64,000 bases of DNA from Codonopsis lanceolata (GCA_013146195.2 CM028377.1:2480001-2544000); one strand, 5' to 3'; positions 1-12,917 are shown, counted from the stretch's first letter. Translations and numbers: made by a program. Notes: generated by a model not told the origin, from the letters alone.

Positions 1-393
1 AGCTTCCAAGTTCCAAATTTTTGCACTTTCCCCTCTGGTTCACTGTTTCGCGCATCCTGCTTTTCCTTTCGCATTTTTGACTCCTGTAACTTGACATTTG
101 TTAAGTTTTAACAGCTTCTTGATATTTTATGTCACCACATACCAGTGGGTACGAAATTGGGGTGTCTACAGCCCCTCAACGATGGAGTCTACTGGTAACC
201 TTAAGGCTTACCGAGTAGACGAACATCGTTGATAAACAAGAGACTCTCCAATTTCGCTCATTTAAGAACGGAGAATGCAATTGGTAGCTTATAATGCACG
301 CTAACATGCTATCCAAACTCTATAACCTAGACATTTTTAGTCGGTTATAAAAAATTATCGCAGCTTTTAAGCAGATATGAATTTAATGTGCTC

Positions 394-452
394 TGATGGT
401 CGGACCTACTAATGTAGGCTGCCTACGTATTCCCTATTAAAGGAAATCAGAC
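394..452 (+). repeat. Direct repeat copy 1 (partner at 1171-1230)
   Basis: Both copies begin GATGGTCG, share GGCTGCCTACGTAT in the middle and end with a form of AATCAGACCA. They lie about 780 bp apart and differ by scattered substitutions and short indels. The copies could be part of one transposon family; the core is also nearly self-complementary around CCTTATT/AAGGAAT, so a folded RNA or DNA structure is possible. Function unknown. Confidence 0.6.
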
Positions 453-1170
453 CAAAACCTAAACTACAACCAAGTGAGGATGTCATGTTCTTTGGGTCAA
501 GCCCGATCGAGAACACAACGGAAAAAGATTTTTGTGTTTTCGAAAAGCCGTATTCTTCCTGGTCCGAAACCGTTGTCAAATACGGTATGAAGATTTGAAT
601 GTTTTTACGCCACCACATTTCAACCGGTCAATACCTTGTCGTTGAAACGTGTTAAGAAGAATTTTCTAAGTTATGTCCGGGTCGCCGCCTTGTTTCCAAA
701 CATAACCCGAAAACTTTCAAATATCCAGAAAACTGCACTCGACCGATAAAGATCCGTCGCCGAGCACGGCAAATTGATCATTCTTCAAGTATTTTCGAAA
801 ATTGTGAAGTGGAAAACATTCTTTTTCCTTCCTTTTCTTTTTCTCGCTCTCTCTGTTTTTTTTTCAAATATTCCTATTTTTTTGTGTTTTTGAAATATTC
901 CTCTTTTTTTTTTTTTTGTGTTTTTGAAATATTCCTTTTTTTGTTGTTGAAATATTCTTTTTTTTTTGTTTTTTGAAATCAAAACTCAATTTTTTTTTTC
1001 TTTTATTTGAGGACAAAAGCAAAAACTTTCCTAAAAAAATTATTCTAGAGTCAGGGTAGGAATATTGTACCTGACTTACCTTTTTTGCGTGCCATGGATT
1101 CTACTGATCTTGACATTTTGCCACTCTTGCTGGGGCATTTATTCTCCTCTTTTTTTTTTTTTTTTTGTTG

Positions 1171-1230
1171 TGATGGTCGTGCCTATTGAAATAGGCTGCC
1201 TACGTATCCTTATTCAAGGAATCAGACCAA
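1171..1230 (+). repeat. Direct repeat copy 2 (partner at 394-452)
   Basis: Second copy of the motif described at 394-452. It is flanked on both sides by T-rich tracts, which may have helped duplicate it. Confidence 0.6.
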
Positions 1231-1313
1231 TCGTAGTTTTCCTCTTTGGGGATTCTTGCATTCCTTTTTCTTTTCTTTTTTTTTCTTTTTTCTTTTCTTT
1301 TGACTTTTTTTTC

Positions 1314-1344
<31 letters not shown>

Positions 1345-1700
1345 TTTTGATCTGCTAGGGATGTTATTTCCTTTGTCCTTTGGTGAATGGTTGCCAATTT
1401 TGGTTAACAAGATTAACTTTGTTAACTTTCCGTTAGGCTCAGGGACCATTTTGAGAACTTTGAAATCTGAGGACCAAAGTGTCGCAGCTTCAAACTTTGG
1501 AGGGGGAAAAGGGAAAATTCCCTTTTTCTCCCTTATAATTGACGGGAAAGGAAAGGGAGAAGCTACTGCTTCTTTCCTTCTTTTCTTCTTTCTTTCTTTT
1601 CTTCTTCGCCATTGCCGCCGCCTTTCTTTTTTTTTTATTTTCTTTATTTTTGCTCTTTTCTCGATTTTCTTCCGCCAATTTCAAGTTGTTTTACTTAGCG

Positions 1701-4020
1701 ATGGCATCTTCTTCGCGATCCAGAAGGGAAGGCACCGATGCGCCCATCTGTGGGAGAGGAGGAGAGAACCTCCTAGCTTGGTTCGGAATAGGCTCAATTA
1801 TCCGTATTCCACGAATGACTGGGGCAATATTTTACGAGATCGGGACACCCACGTGTCCAACCTTCCTCTGACCACTGTAAGATTTCTCTTTTTCTAGAAA
1901 TTTTCCTGGCTATTCTTCAGATCTGCTAAATTTCTGCACTGTTTGGGACTTTTGGAGCACTCCTGACTTTATTAGTAATGCATATGCATGTCCTATTTAT
2001 GCCTAAATGATGTAATTAAGTGATAATGTATGAAATTTCTATGATTTATTTTTGCGATGCATGATTTGAACTAGTGGTCACTATTTGACCCTACTATGCA
2101 TGATTTATATTCTAAATGCAAATGAGGCTATATGATGCATGTTTTACATTAAATCACATTTTTGCATGCAATAGAATCGCGAAACGGAATATTCGGAGTA
2201 TAAATTTAATTTTTCCGAAACGCTTTTCGGGCATATTTTCGGATAAAAACGGGACAAAACAGATATTTTTCATGCCCTTAGATTCATTTTTCAAACATGC
2301 AACTGCTGCAGGGTATAGTAAATGCCACAAAGATATTTATTTTGATGATTGGTGGTACTTTATCTTCTTTTTAGCGTACTCTCTATGGCAGCTTATTGGA
2401 CAAATGAAATGTACATAATGAATGCATGAATTATTCTACTTGATGCAGATGCAATGTAGAACACTTATAAGATGATGCATGAATGTTTTCACATTTTATT
2501 ATACACATGGCAAATGCAGTTCTAATATGCATTTTTATGATATTTAAGATGCAAAATAAATTATTTATATGCAAAATATATTACAAAAAATTTGTTGTTT
2601 TTTTTTTTATGCTTATGAAAAAAATGATGTTTATTTTTATGTAAATTTATGTACATGTATGAAAATGGTATGTAACAATTTAAAGAATTATTTATTTTCT
2701 TTTTGTTATGAACAAGATTTTTTTCTTTTTTTTTTAAGAATTTTTGAAGTATAAAACATGTAATTATTTATTTATTTATTCAAAAGACTCAGACAGAGAA
2801 GGAAATAAGGGTAAAGAACTTACCTCTTTTTTTTTTTGTTCAGGTTCGCAGGAAATTTGAAAGAGTGCGGGTATCATATATCGATGTGGCTGAGATTTTT
2901 GATATGTTACCCGGCCGCACGTCGTTGGTAGAGGGTTCGGGTTTTAGCACCTTCCTGCATTCTTTTACCCACTTTACCAACTTTCTTCCCGCTTTGATGT
3001 GCTTCGGACTTCTCGTGGGATACCACTCACACTTTTCATTTTAGCCGGGGAGGCGACCATGACCCCTTGCGATTTCACGCGACACTGAATCCCTACCAAA
3101 GATAGGGGAGACCCGGCTCTTGATTTTACTCTCCGACATCGTAGGGAGGAGATTGTGGACCTCCGGCTTCGAGCCTCGCTTTAAATCATCTGATGAGATA
3201 TATATCGCCAGCTGCTCGCAATGGCTTTAATAATGCCGGCCGGTACCACCGATGATGAAGCCGCTATTACTCGAGTGGCACGAGCGCTTTTTCTTCTTTC
3301 TTGGCACATCGCTCTTGCCAACTCCTCTGTCACCCCCGAGAGCCTCCGCCTTAGCTTGTCTTGTCTTGCGATTTTGATCGATCCCTTCGTATGATTGGGG
3401 ACAGCCGGTTTGGTCCGAACTTTATGCTTCCATGGATAGGGCCACGAATGATTCACCGACCCGAATGGATTTGCCCCTGCTGGGAGGTACATGCCTTTTC
3501 CTGCTTTTTCATCATTTATTCATTTTTTCCATCATTTCATTTTTTTTATGTATCATTTTTTTTTTTTATCATTTTTTTTTGACAACATATTTATTTTTCT
3601 TTTCTTTTTTTGCGTGTCCGGGCCTTTTCATTTTTCGATTTTTCGCCTCATTCGGCGGTCTACCAAATTCCGTCCCAATATGTTGACAATAGGTCGATCC
3701 AAGCGACGACGGTGGTTGTAATACTAGGGAGAGAGTGCCGAGCGGATTGTTGGTTCGAGTCGGTGCACTTTCTTCCTCGGGAGGGCCCGGAGGGACATTA
3801 TTATACTACTCGATGTTCACCGCCGGATATTGATGGTCTCCATCATGGTGGATTCTTTCAGATATGGGCGAAGCGGGTGAACCGTCACACCTCCTTTTCT
3901 AATGGCTCCGTGGTGCCTCCTTGGCCTCCTCGCTTGGGTGATAGAGCCCGATCGACCGCTCGACCGAACAAGATTGGGAAATACCTCGCTCCCGCGATGA
4001 TTATCCAGTGATGTCATACG
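1701..4020 (+). pseudogene. Decayed plant mobile domain (PMD) transposon gene
   Basis: This is a remnant of an aminotransferase-like plant mobile domain gene, a family carried by plant transposons and occasionally domesticated. A candidate start is the ATG at 1701 (MASSSRSRREGT). After a frameshift the reading ends in NLPLTT at a good donor (CCACT/GTAAGA, 1877). A T-rich acceptor at 2843 opens an exon with DVAEIFDMLPGR. Diagnostic PMD pieces follow in different frames: WDTTHTFHF at 3016-3042, then AGEATMTPCDF, and YDWGQPVWSELYASMD at 3390-3437. The frame changes at least four times and contains stops, so no full product is possible. The residues are seen directly; the family assignment is from memory of PMD consensus motifs. 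The 3' part, about 3800-4020, is still GC-rich and codon-like but not clearly assignable. Confidence 0.65.
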
Positions 4021-4359
4021 AGGATTTCCCGAGATTAGAGCCGCATCCCCTCCTCCTCGCTCCCTCCTGTGCCCAGCGGCATTCTCGATGCTTCGCCAGC
4101 CTGGTCATCTACTTCACTTCTCGACGAGAACCCGATGTTTACTGAGCCGATGATATTTTCTACTTTCCAAGATGAGTGGGGCGGTGGATTAGTAGAGTGT
4201 TCTTCCCGATGTCGAGATTCCTGAGGAGCGCCGGTCCCTGAGCTCGCTCTGTAGACACATCCACCTTTATTGTCTCTTTTCTTTATTATTATTTTTTTTA
4301 TTATATATTTTTTACACACATTTTTTTTCGAGACTAACATTTTTTTATTTTCATTTTTT

Positions 4360-7030
4360 TTTTAGGTGAACGTGTCTACTTATAAGAAACCGCCATGGGC
4401 TTCTCAAAGATCGCCAGTTATATCGAAATTGGTCGATGAATTTTCTTGCAAGGGGAGCAGCTCGGGCGCCTGCACGCCGAGATGACGATGATGATGATGA
4501 CGACGATGATGATGATGGGTCAAGCCGCGCCGGGCAGGTCGAGGATTCGCAACGGTCCTGTGGTCGTGGGTGGTGGTTTTCCTCAAGCCGCCGTCCCCGA
4601 GCACATTAGCTTTGGACTCTCGCGAACATTAGTATCTCTTTTCTTTTTTTTATATTATTTTTTTTTATTTGTAAAAGAAACTTGTACAAACATTATGATA
4701 TAATGCAATATAATGTATATGATGCAAGATGTTACACATGCAAAAATAAATTCACAATAAAACTATACCGACATCTAAAATGTAATGGCACGCTGTACTT
4801 TGAGAATAGGGATTTTTAAGAATACACCTTTGATAAATTAGAGCGGCTTTTCGGGTGATATCTGAACGGGAAAATGGCCGAATCCCTTATTCTTTCTGGC
4901 CTGTGATCCGTTGAGTCCGTGGTTGTAGCCGTCCTTTCATAGGTTTCTTTTTTCTTCCACGATCGACGCAGAATAGCAGATGTCGATCACCAAACCAGAT
5001 ACCGGCATTTTCACAACACAAATCATTTCTGGTGCCGCCATTGAGGCCATGGTGCGGCACCAAGAGGCTTCTTGGTGGCACCATGCTTTTCCTACGCAGC
5101 ACCATGCTTTTCACTATTTGGACACCGCACACGAATTGTCCGTCCACCTTCTCTTGATTTGCAAGTATAAATTCGGCGGAACGAGCTCTGCTTCTTCATC
5201 AATTCAGCTTCATTCTCTCTTTCTAAATTCACCACGTCTTTGCTTGCCATAGCCTTATTCACCACAATAAAACTTCTCGCATCTCTTATAAATGGCCGCC
5301 CGCATTCCTACGGCTCGAGATTGAGGTTTATGAAAATGCCCCTGATTTCGATCCTTTCTTTGCGATCCGACGAAAGGGATTTGTTCGAACATCTTTTCGG
5401 CTTCAGTGCCTTTATTCCGGTGAAATGTCATAATAAATTGGGACATGCGGGGAGCCGCTGTGTTTGGTCTCCCGAGGATCACTTGTTTAATTTTGGCATG
5501 AACGAGATGTGTCCCACACGCTCGAGGAGTTCTCAGGCTATGCTTGGAGTGGCACCTACTGCCAGATCGCTGTGTACCCGCCTACGTAAGGCGTCCGCAT
5601 GGCTATTCGGAGCTCTTCAATTCTACCCGCCGGCTACTCCGTGATTTATCAATGGGGACTTTTTAACTTGATGGTTCTTCCCGAGCCTTCACGTAATATA
5701 TTGAAGATGACGTGGACTATCACGGCAGATTAACAAAGACTTTTTCTCTCGCTTAGTAGGAGATATTTGATAGTTGGTCTACCCGATTAGTAGATGAGCG
5801 GTCGTAGACTTAGCATTACAAAGTCTGGATCGCCGGCCGAACATTGTTCCTGATTTTGGCAGACTCTCACCTGCCCGACCGCTTTTGTCCGGAATGAATT
5901 GTTCCCTACCGTAGCCCTATTCTCGATTCACATGTGGTCGGAAGAGCATTTTCTTTGGGTCCGTGCCCCGTGCCGCCGGAGCTTCTTATGATCCTTCCTT
6001 TTATGGAATGCGGGCATTTTCCCCGCACTAATTATTCTCGATATTGATCGACCGATCACTTCTATCGCCGGGCTCAATGGATATAGTCTCGGTCGTTTCG
6101 CCACGGGAGATCCGGCTTTTCACTGATTCAGTACGCCAGTGGTGATGTTGGGCCTTTATCAGACTTCTTTATCACCGACCGATCTTGCGGCAATTTGAAG
6201 GGAGCAAGTGATCCCAGCATACCTTCCCGCCCTATATACATGGGAAGGGAGTTCACTAATGATCGTCCGGGTCCCACTATCCGCAGCATGTGGCTTAGAT
6301 GATGCCGAAGACCGGAGGTAGCATACCCATATTCTCGATTATATGCTTCTATCTCTCTTGGGTATCTAGCATGGGTTATGGTCCGTCACAGGGCCGCCTC
6401 GCGCCATCCCAAGATGTATTTGAGACATTTGCGGGGCATCATATAACCAATGGAGGGATGTTCGCCCGCTGGAAGTAGGCGAGGACATTATAGTTCAGAT
6501 TGGTTGGTTCCTCGGGGCTGGAGGCGCACTTCGACGTTCATGGCCTTGATGCTCTGGACGCCCTCGACCGGATATCGGGTCCCAAAGAATACATTCCCCG
6601 CAGATTGAGTGATGTTGGTCAACAAAGATAACCCATGGGAACAAGAAATGCCTAATCCCTCCCTCTTAGATCGGTTGGGGTACCGCCTCGAGAACCGGTG
6701 GTCATGGCTAAGCTTGCTACTGAAGTTTGGCAAGCGCACAGACAACCCCTGGAACAAGAGATACGCTCTTCCTCCTCCTCCCTCCCGTATGGGGTGCCGG
6801 TCTCGTAAATGATGAAGCGGGTCCGAGCAATACGGCAGCCCAAGAGAAAAACTGAGATGCCGATGATGAAGCAGGGAGACACATTCGGTGGCTCTCATGC
6901 CGATGAAGTCTAGAGCTTCTTCTCGCGCTATCGCAGAGGAGTATATGGTCCTGCCCGACTCTGGACGCCAGCAGTATTGATGGACCGCCGGGCTAGGGTC
7001 AGAAAAAAGGATTGTTTGGGAAAACAAAGG
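4360..7030 (+). pseudogene. Second decayed transposon ORF, possibly DUF7745/PMD-like
   Basis: The stretch is GC-richer than its flanks and carries codon-like pieces in shifting frames. The clearest is at 5486-5600: FNFGMNEMCPT followed, after a frameshift, by TLEEFSGYAWSG and then YPPT. This resembles the 'CPTLEEF' core of retroelement-borne DUF7745/PMD-like proteins. Later fragments include MGREFTNDRPGPTI near 6239. Stops and frameshifts are dense throughout. A 179-residue open frame on the other strand at 6488-7027 has no recognisable motif and looks like a shadow of these fragments. I infer that this is the downstream part of the same element as 1701-4020; the exact family is uncertain. 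Confidence 0.4.
4485..4515 (+). repeat. ATG/ACG trinucleotide run
   Basis: A short GATGATGATGATGACG-type run lies inside the decayed ORF. It encodes Met or Asp runs depending on frame and is probably slippage-derived. Confidence 0.6.
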
Positions 7031-7457
7031 GGTATAGGCAATATATAGATATGTACAAATGCAAATAATGTATAATATAGACGTCTTAATAAGTATTCCT
7101 AAGTTGCACCTTAGACCTCAGAAATTTATATTTTAGTGTTTTAATATGAGCCGCTTGTCGTGGTTTTTCTTTGTCGGTCCGACCTCCGATGTGTCAAGAC
7201 GGAGGTAGACGAGGGCTTCAAATAATGCCTTCCCTCTCCCTTTTTTTATATATATTTATATATTTTTCATCATTTTTTTGTGCTTTAATTGCCTCAGGCC
7301 GCCCTTTCGGGTTTTCCATTCCTAGCGAGCCTTTATTATTATTATTTTCATTATCATTTTTTATTTTTATTTTTGATTTTCGATTTTTTTGTTATTATAT
7401 ATTTTTTTATGCCCTAACTTTTGCTCTAGCCTTTCTGCTTTCGCCTAGCTGGTCGAG

Positions 7458-7557
7458 NNNNNNNNNNNNNNNNNNNNNNNNNNNNNNNNNNNNNNNNNNN
7501 NNNNNNNNNNNNNNNNNNNNNNNNNNNNNNNNNNNNNNNNNNNNNNNNNNNNNNNNN
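7458..7557. other. Assembly gap of 100 N
   Basis: Exactly 100 N, the usual placeholder for a scaffold join of unknown size. It may hide the pol region of the minus-strand Gypsy element whose gag and 5' LTR lie to the right. Confidence 0.99.
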
Positions 7558-7945
7558 TATATATTCATACTATGGCCCTTATACATAATCCCAAAAGAAA
7601 CCACAACTCTACACATACATGAGTCTTATATATATATAGACTAAACAAGGATCCATACACATGTGCGTTACCTACTGTAATTTACAAACAAACCATGTCA
7701 TATATCTATCTCACATTGGGGTATTATTCGATCAAGCAAATAACCAATATTACACAATACACCATATAATGTATGTATGAATGCATGAGCTACCAGATTA
7801 AAACGTGTACTCATAATAAGACGAATAGTAACAACGGTATAATTCACGAATATTTATATACAAGAATATACCTTCCTATTTCGGATAGTCTCAAAACCCC
7901 ATTAATAACCGCCACTGCAGCATACGACCTCAAACTCTAGGCGGA
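7558..7945. other. AT-rich sequence without a recognised gene
   Basis: AT-rich sequence next to the gap, with a short TATATATA run near 7628-7640. I see no coding motif on either strand. It could be truncated inner sequence of the adjacent minus-strand Gypsy element, but nothing proves it. Confidence 0.4.
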
Positions 7946-8988
7946 GTCCACCAGCTTCCCCTCTTGGAGCCATTTGGATTGTTGACTAGTGCTCCCAGGC
8001 CGATTAACCCTCATCTTCGGGCAATCCTTACGAACATGATCACCGCCACAAGCGAAACACTTTCTGATTTACCCCAACATGTTCTCGGCATGTCTGTCCT
8101 CATACAAAAATTACATACTTTCGCCGCCTCGTCGTCTCCAGTAGAGGTAGGGCGTCACTCAGTCTACCGATGCGTGTGATTTCTTGATTAACTTTTCGAG
8201 TGTCTTTGCCTTCCTTCATTACCATCATTGCCCCTAATAGTACTCGAGGCTTTCTTTTGAGCATACTCCTCGATGTCAACTCTATTGCATCACACACGAT
8301 TAGCGACTTCGGTAATCGTAAGTTGTGGAGCGAGTTGCCTACGATATTTCATTTTTAGACCCTTCACAAACCGTTGGGTCTTCTAGCCTCATCGGTACTA
8401 AGTAACCACAATAGCGAGCCAACTACGTGAACTTCGGTGAATCTTGAGCCAGGTCATAGCTCCTTGTTCCAATGCCATGAACTAAGCTTCTTCTTTCTCA
8501 GAACTACTTGCAGGAATAAGCGTGCCATAAACTCCATCGTGATTTTCCCATACTAGAGGCACTCCATGGTGTTCCAACTATCTCGTAACACATGCCACCA
8601 CCATGGTTGCCCGAATCAATTTAAACAACGCTGAGGGTCACCATCTCTTCTGGCACGTAACCCCAGGCTGCAAAGATCTTCTCCATGTTTTCTATCAAAG
8701 TTACGCTTTAGAAGCATCGGGTCCTCCATCATAGCTCTCGGGTTCCAACTTCAAGAATCTCGCAAGAATGATAGATTTGTCTTCCATCCCAAACATCTGC
8801 GGAGGAGTCACAGCGGATCCGTAACATTCTCTACCGTTGCCACGAGTTGTACCGGCTTGAGGTCTACTAGAACTAGCTCCACGCCAAGTTCCCGACATAA
8901 TACGCCTCAAAGAACACTCGGGCGTTAATAACTCAGCAATAAACCCAACCCAACTAGGCCAGGAACCTATCGGCGAAATAGCTAACAT
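7946..8988 (-). pseudogene. Ty3/Gypsy gag remnant with CCHC zinc knuckle
   Basis: This is a degenerate gag (capsid/nucleocapsid) gene read on the minus strand. It starts just inside the primer site, with an ATG at 8988-8986. Near the N-terminal end is FLKLEPESYDGGPDAS, matching the start of the Gypsy capsid domain. Near the C-terminal end, at 8021-8059, is an intact zinc knuckle CFACGGDHVRKDC (C-x2-C-x4-H-x4-C), which binds RNA during packaging. Between them are frameshifts and stops, so it cannot make a whole Gag. Protease and pol would follow at lower coordinates but are missing, either deleted or within the N gap. The very long LTR beside it suggests a Tekay/Del-type chromovirus; no chromodomain is present to confirm this. 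Confidence 0.75.
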
Positions 8989-8989
8989 A

Positions 8990-9002
8990 GCTCACGATAC
9001 CA
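8990..9002 (-). other. Primer binding site, initiator tRNA-Met type
   Basis: On the minus strand this reads TGGTATCGTGAGC, close to the TGGTATCAGAGC primer site complementary to the 3' end of initiator tRNA-Met. One base separates it from the LTR end (GGGTCA). It fixes the element's orientation and the inner LTR boundary. Confidence 0.8.
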
Positions 9003-9003
9003 A

Positions 9004-12000
9004 TGACCCGACCCGGCTCAATCTGCGGAATCCCAGTGCGTCTTGCGTCAAGACAAGCTAAAGACGGACAAGCACCCCTAAGCGTAGTAGTGCAGTCAAG
9101 TTGAACCAACAAACTCTAAGCAGAATGAAAAGCCATAACGGCAAAACCGAATAACCAAAACTAAAATCTGCGGAAGCAAATCATAAATGGGACCAAAACC
9201 TATAGTTATAAACTAAGGAATACAAAGTGAGAGCGACTATCTCTCGACAAATCTACGACTCGCGTGGCGCAACATTGCGCCGTACAACAACTCATCGGCA
9301 ACCTAAGGCGCGAAGCAACAAGAACCACGATAAACAACAACTCGGCTATAACATCGGAGGAACAATCAACTAAAGAACAAGATATTCAAATTCTAACAAC
9401 TAAACCCAAGTCTCACGACTAATAACGTCGAGATGACAATACCAACAATAATAGGATGAGTGAGCTAAAGCATGCTCGAAATAACAAGGGAATAACTTCT
9501 AAAAGATACAACGACTCGACTAACAAGTCGGCTCCAAAATAATACAATAACAAGATACTAACATAATACCCAAGTAAAGTCTACGTAACTTTACATTCGT
9601 GTCTCACAAATACAAAATAACATAATAATAATAAACCCAAGCTTAAAGCAGGAAGACCACCTTCTAGGAATCACTATCCGAAGCCGCCCGCAGCGTACGG
9701 GATCCTTTAAAAACTAAGGAAAACAAACACACGAAATGAGTCATAATGACCCGTAAGTTACTAAATGCAAATGTATGGCATAGCATATCGTGGCATGGCA
9801 TAATGCACCAACATATATAAAATCATGGTATCTTTATAGTCTACCCATAATAAACTTGTATCATGTCATCATGTAACATAAACTTCATAAACCATATAGC
9901 ACGTTATCTTTCATATAGTGCTTATACATAAGCACGTAAATCGAGGCGGGACAAGCCCTTCAATATTCAAACCAAGACACAGGCCAGCCCTTCAAATGAT
10001 CATAAAGCGGGTTTCATTCCTCGAATGATCATAACTCACGATTTTCTTTAATGAGTTCAGCGTTACATTCATCGACTCGGGGATGAGAAATGGGAGCTCG
10101 ATATCGAGCTAGGAGGCGCTATCACGAGACCACATCCATCGGCCAAATAGTGAGGAGAAAGGGTACCAATGCGGCGATTCATAGCGAATGTTTCCAAAGG
10201 CCATGAATCGTCCCATTCTTGAAACAAAAGCGACCAGGCGCCCATTTGGACTCAAAATCAAGATGATCAAGTAGATTATTTACTTGTATAAACCAATAAG
10301 GACCAAGTTCATCATAAAAGAACTTATTAATTCAAGTAGATCATAATGCTCTACAAACCCATAAACAATGCACATACTTGTACACACTTAACATATTCAA
10401 CTAACTTGTAAGTTTAGTTCAAAACCACGTATTGAGGTATTCATAAACCTCAAGTCATTACCAATTCAAGAATAGCATATAAGCTCAACAATTCACAACA
10501 TGAGGTCTACTAAAGTCCTCGACTCAAGATTAAATCAAAGACTACTACTTAGTCTAAGAACCACCACAAATCAAGGCTTAGCATTAAGCTTCTCTTATAG
10601 GCACATCGGACTCAACCCAAGTCCTTCGTCATTTGTAAACAACATCCTCAAGACCACTCGTGAATGACAAGACTACCTTGTAGTCCAAATCCATAAGTAT
10701 TTCCTTATCCTCGCGACTAAATTCCTTATAGTGAATTCATCGAATAATCAATGTTAAATGGCACTCGAGACCATGGGTTGGTCTCTAATACAGGTGCTCT
10801 ACAAGCACGTTCTAAACAAATTCCCAATAGGTCTCTATAACATGGGTGTCACAAATGGGACACAAGTCGAGATGCTCGGGTACTCACAATCAAAACCAAC
10901 CAAACCGAACATCGTGGGATTTCAATATAAGGCTCACTAACTTCTTATTGAACCCAAATGACTCCATTGAGTCTAAATGTCACATTTCATTAATACACAC
11001 CTTCATATAACCCAAAATTAGCACATCATTCAAGTTTATAGAATTTATCCCAAAAATAATCCGGCTTAACTCCCAAGCCTAAAATCCAAGGATTCATCAT
11101 AGACAAAGTCAACGAAACCCAAATGACGAGGACTTCAACCCTAATTCGTTAACACAATATTGAACCTATTATGACTCGATGAGTCCAAATACTAAGTTTC
11201 ATTCTTAAACCTTTCATCCATCTCAACATTAATCCTACTTCAACTAACAATAATTTCTCCAATATTTTGAATTGACTCTCAAGTCTAAAATCCACAAATA
11301 ATCCCAACATAGATTAAACCCATTTCATAAATCATACAATTTCAATTAAATGTTTCTACTCATACTATCATGTGAGTTCATACACCCCAAGCCCCAATCA
11401 TAGGCATAATTCCACCATAAACCCAAATAGCATAAAGGCATGATTTCTAGCATGCTCAAGCCTAGAAACACAAAATGAAGAGTAATCATATACTTCAATA
11501 ATCATAGGAGTCATCTACAAATACCCCTAACAAGTTCATACTTCAAAAATCCCCAAAATTGGGCAAACATAGCATACAAGTGTTCATTGCCCACAAATAG
11601 CATACAAGTTGTTTTCCTTAGGGCCAATGAACCAAAATCAAAAGAAGGTAACTTACCTAGCTTGAGTGAAAACTCAAGAGAATACAAATCCGATCGGTGA
11701 AGTCGTTCTACTGCCGAGGGCTTCAAGAATCCAAGTTTGAAGGAAATCGGGTGGTCGGATCGCCTTGGATCGAAGAGAAGAAGCTAGCTCAAGAGTCTCC
11801 CATGGAGGTCTCTCTCTCTATAATACGTATGTGGGAGAGGAAGAAATGAAGAGTTTTCAAGAATGGTGAAGGGGTTTGGGTATTTATACCCCCAAAATAA
11901 GAAGGGCACAAGGGACATTTCTCAAGTGCAATTAGTGGAGATTAGGGATAATCAAACACAAATCTAACCTTAACTAACTTCTAAATAATGTTAGGACATG

Positions 12001-12917
12001 TTTAGGGTTAAGTATGAGAGGTTAGGAAGGGTTTAGAGGGGTTTAATGAGGGTAGAATAGGTAAAACACGCCACAACTCAAAGCAGGGGAAGAAAAATCC
12101 CGTAACGCGCGTTCGAAGTGAGGCGGGCGCCTCACTCCTCCCATGCGCCGCCACTTGCTCTGCACAAAGGATTGCTCTCCGCATTTGAGGCGGGCGCCAC
12201 CTATCTTGCGAGGCGCCCGCCTCCCTCTGAACCTCCAAAACTTGGTCTAAACTTGATCTAAATGATCCCAAACTTATGGGCAACCATCCTAAGGTCTAAC
12301 CCAACTCAAAACAAGTCTAAAACACACCCAAACAACTCCCGAAACAACTCGGAGCGAAACCGGGAAGGGGTGCAACAACGTGCAACCGACGACAGAACGA
12401 ACTCGAAATCAAACGAGCCATGAGAGGGAACTTCTAAGGCAAGTCTAAGGGCTAATGAAGAAGCTTAAATACTTCTAGGAAGTTGAATAACAACTAGGGA
12501 GATAAGAATCCCAAAGGAGAGGCGATTACGCGACTCGATTCCCGAACTACGCGATAGAGACGAACGCTATCCCCAAAACTTCCAAATCATCGATAGACTC
12601 AAGGAACACCTCCAACTTGAAGTCTAACACATCTAAACATGTTAATAAACTATCTTAAAGAGGTCTAGGACCCAAACCGAGGTCACGAACACAAAACGGA
12701 AGTAAACCCTCAATCGCGTCGCATTCCGACTATCGTCGAGTCACGACTTGTGACTTTAGCAAGTCAACAACTATATGGAGTCTCTTAATAATGTTTTGGT
12801 CTTAATATGGTCTCTCAAACATATCTATACCCTCTCGCAACCCAAACATACCGTCGACAAAAGAAGAAGTGCAAGAATAGCACGCAAACCGAGATAACGA
12901 AGGAGCGGGGCGTCACA
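9004..12917 (-). mobile_element. 5' LTR (3.9 kb) of minus-strand Ty3/Gypsy element
   Basis: On the minus strand the LTR begins TGTGACGCCCCGCTCC at 12917 and ends GGGTCA at 9004, directly before the primer site. At 3914 bp it is unusually long; such LTRs are typical of Tekay/Del chromoviruses, and a TGTGACGCCCC-type start is, from memory, also seen there. It contains no convincing ORF. The short frame at 10758-10940 is on the opposite strand to element transcription and shows no motif. A promoter TATA box lies at 11881-11889. The second LTR is not in the window, so no target duplication can be tested. Confidence 0.75.
11881..11889 (-). promoter_or_regulatory. TATA box of the long Gypsy LTR
   Basis: The minus strand reads GGTATAAATACCC, a canonical plant TATA box. 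It lies about 1 kb inside the 5' end of the LTR, where the U3/R boundary is expected, and would drive the element's genomic RNA leftwards toward gag. Confidence 0.65.

Larger units (their letters stand above)
1..1700. other. Non-genic leader with polypyrimidine tracts
   Basis: I see no gene in this stretch. It holds long T-rich and CTTT-rich runs, densest at about 800-1345, which read as Lys- or Phe-rich open frames in several phases and are low-complexity artefacts rather than coding sequence. A repeated motif lies at 394-452 and 1171-1230. The stretch is probably the 5' flank of the decayed PMD-type gene that starts near 1701. Confidence 0.6.

Noticed and set aside
785..1684. Lys-rich and Phe-rich small proteins in the T-rich tracts
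   Set aside because: They arise from homopolymer T or A runs read in several phases; no coding signal.
6488..7027. 179-codon minus-strand frame as a gene
   Set aside because: It overlaps degenerate plus-strand transposon coding sequence and shows no family motif.
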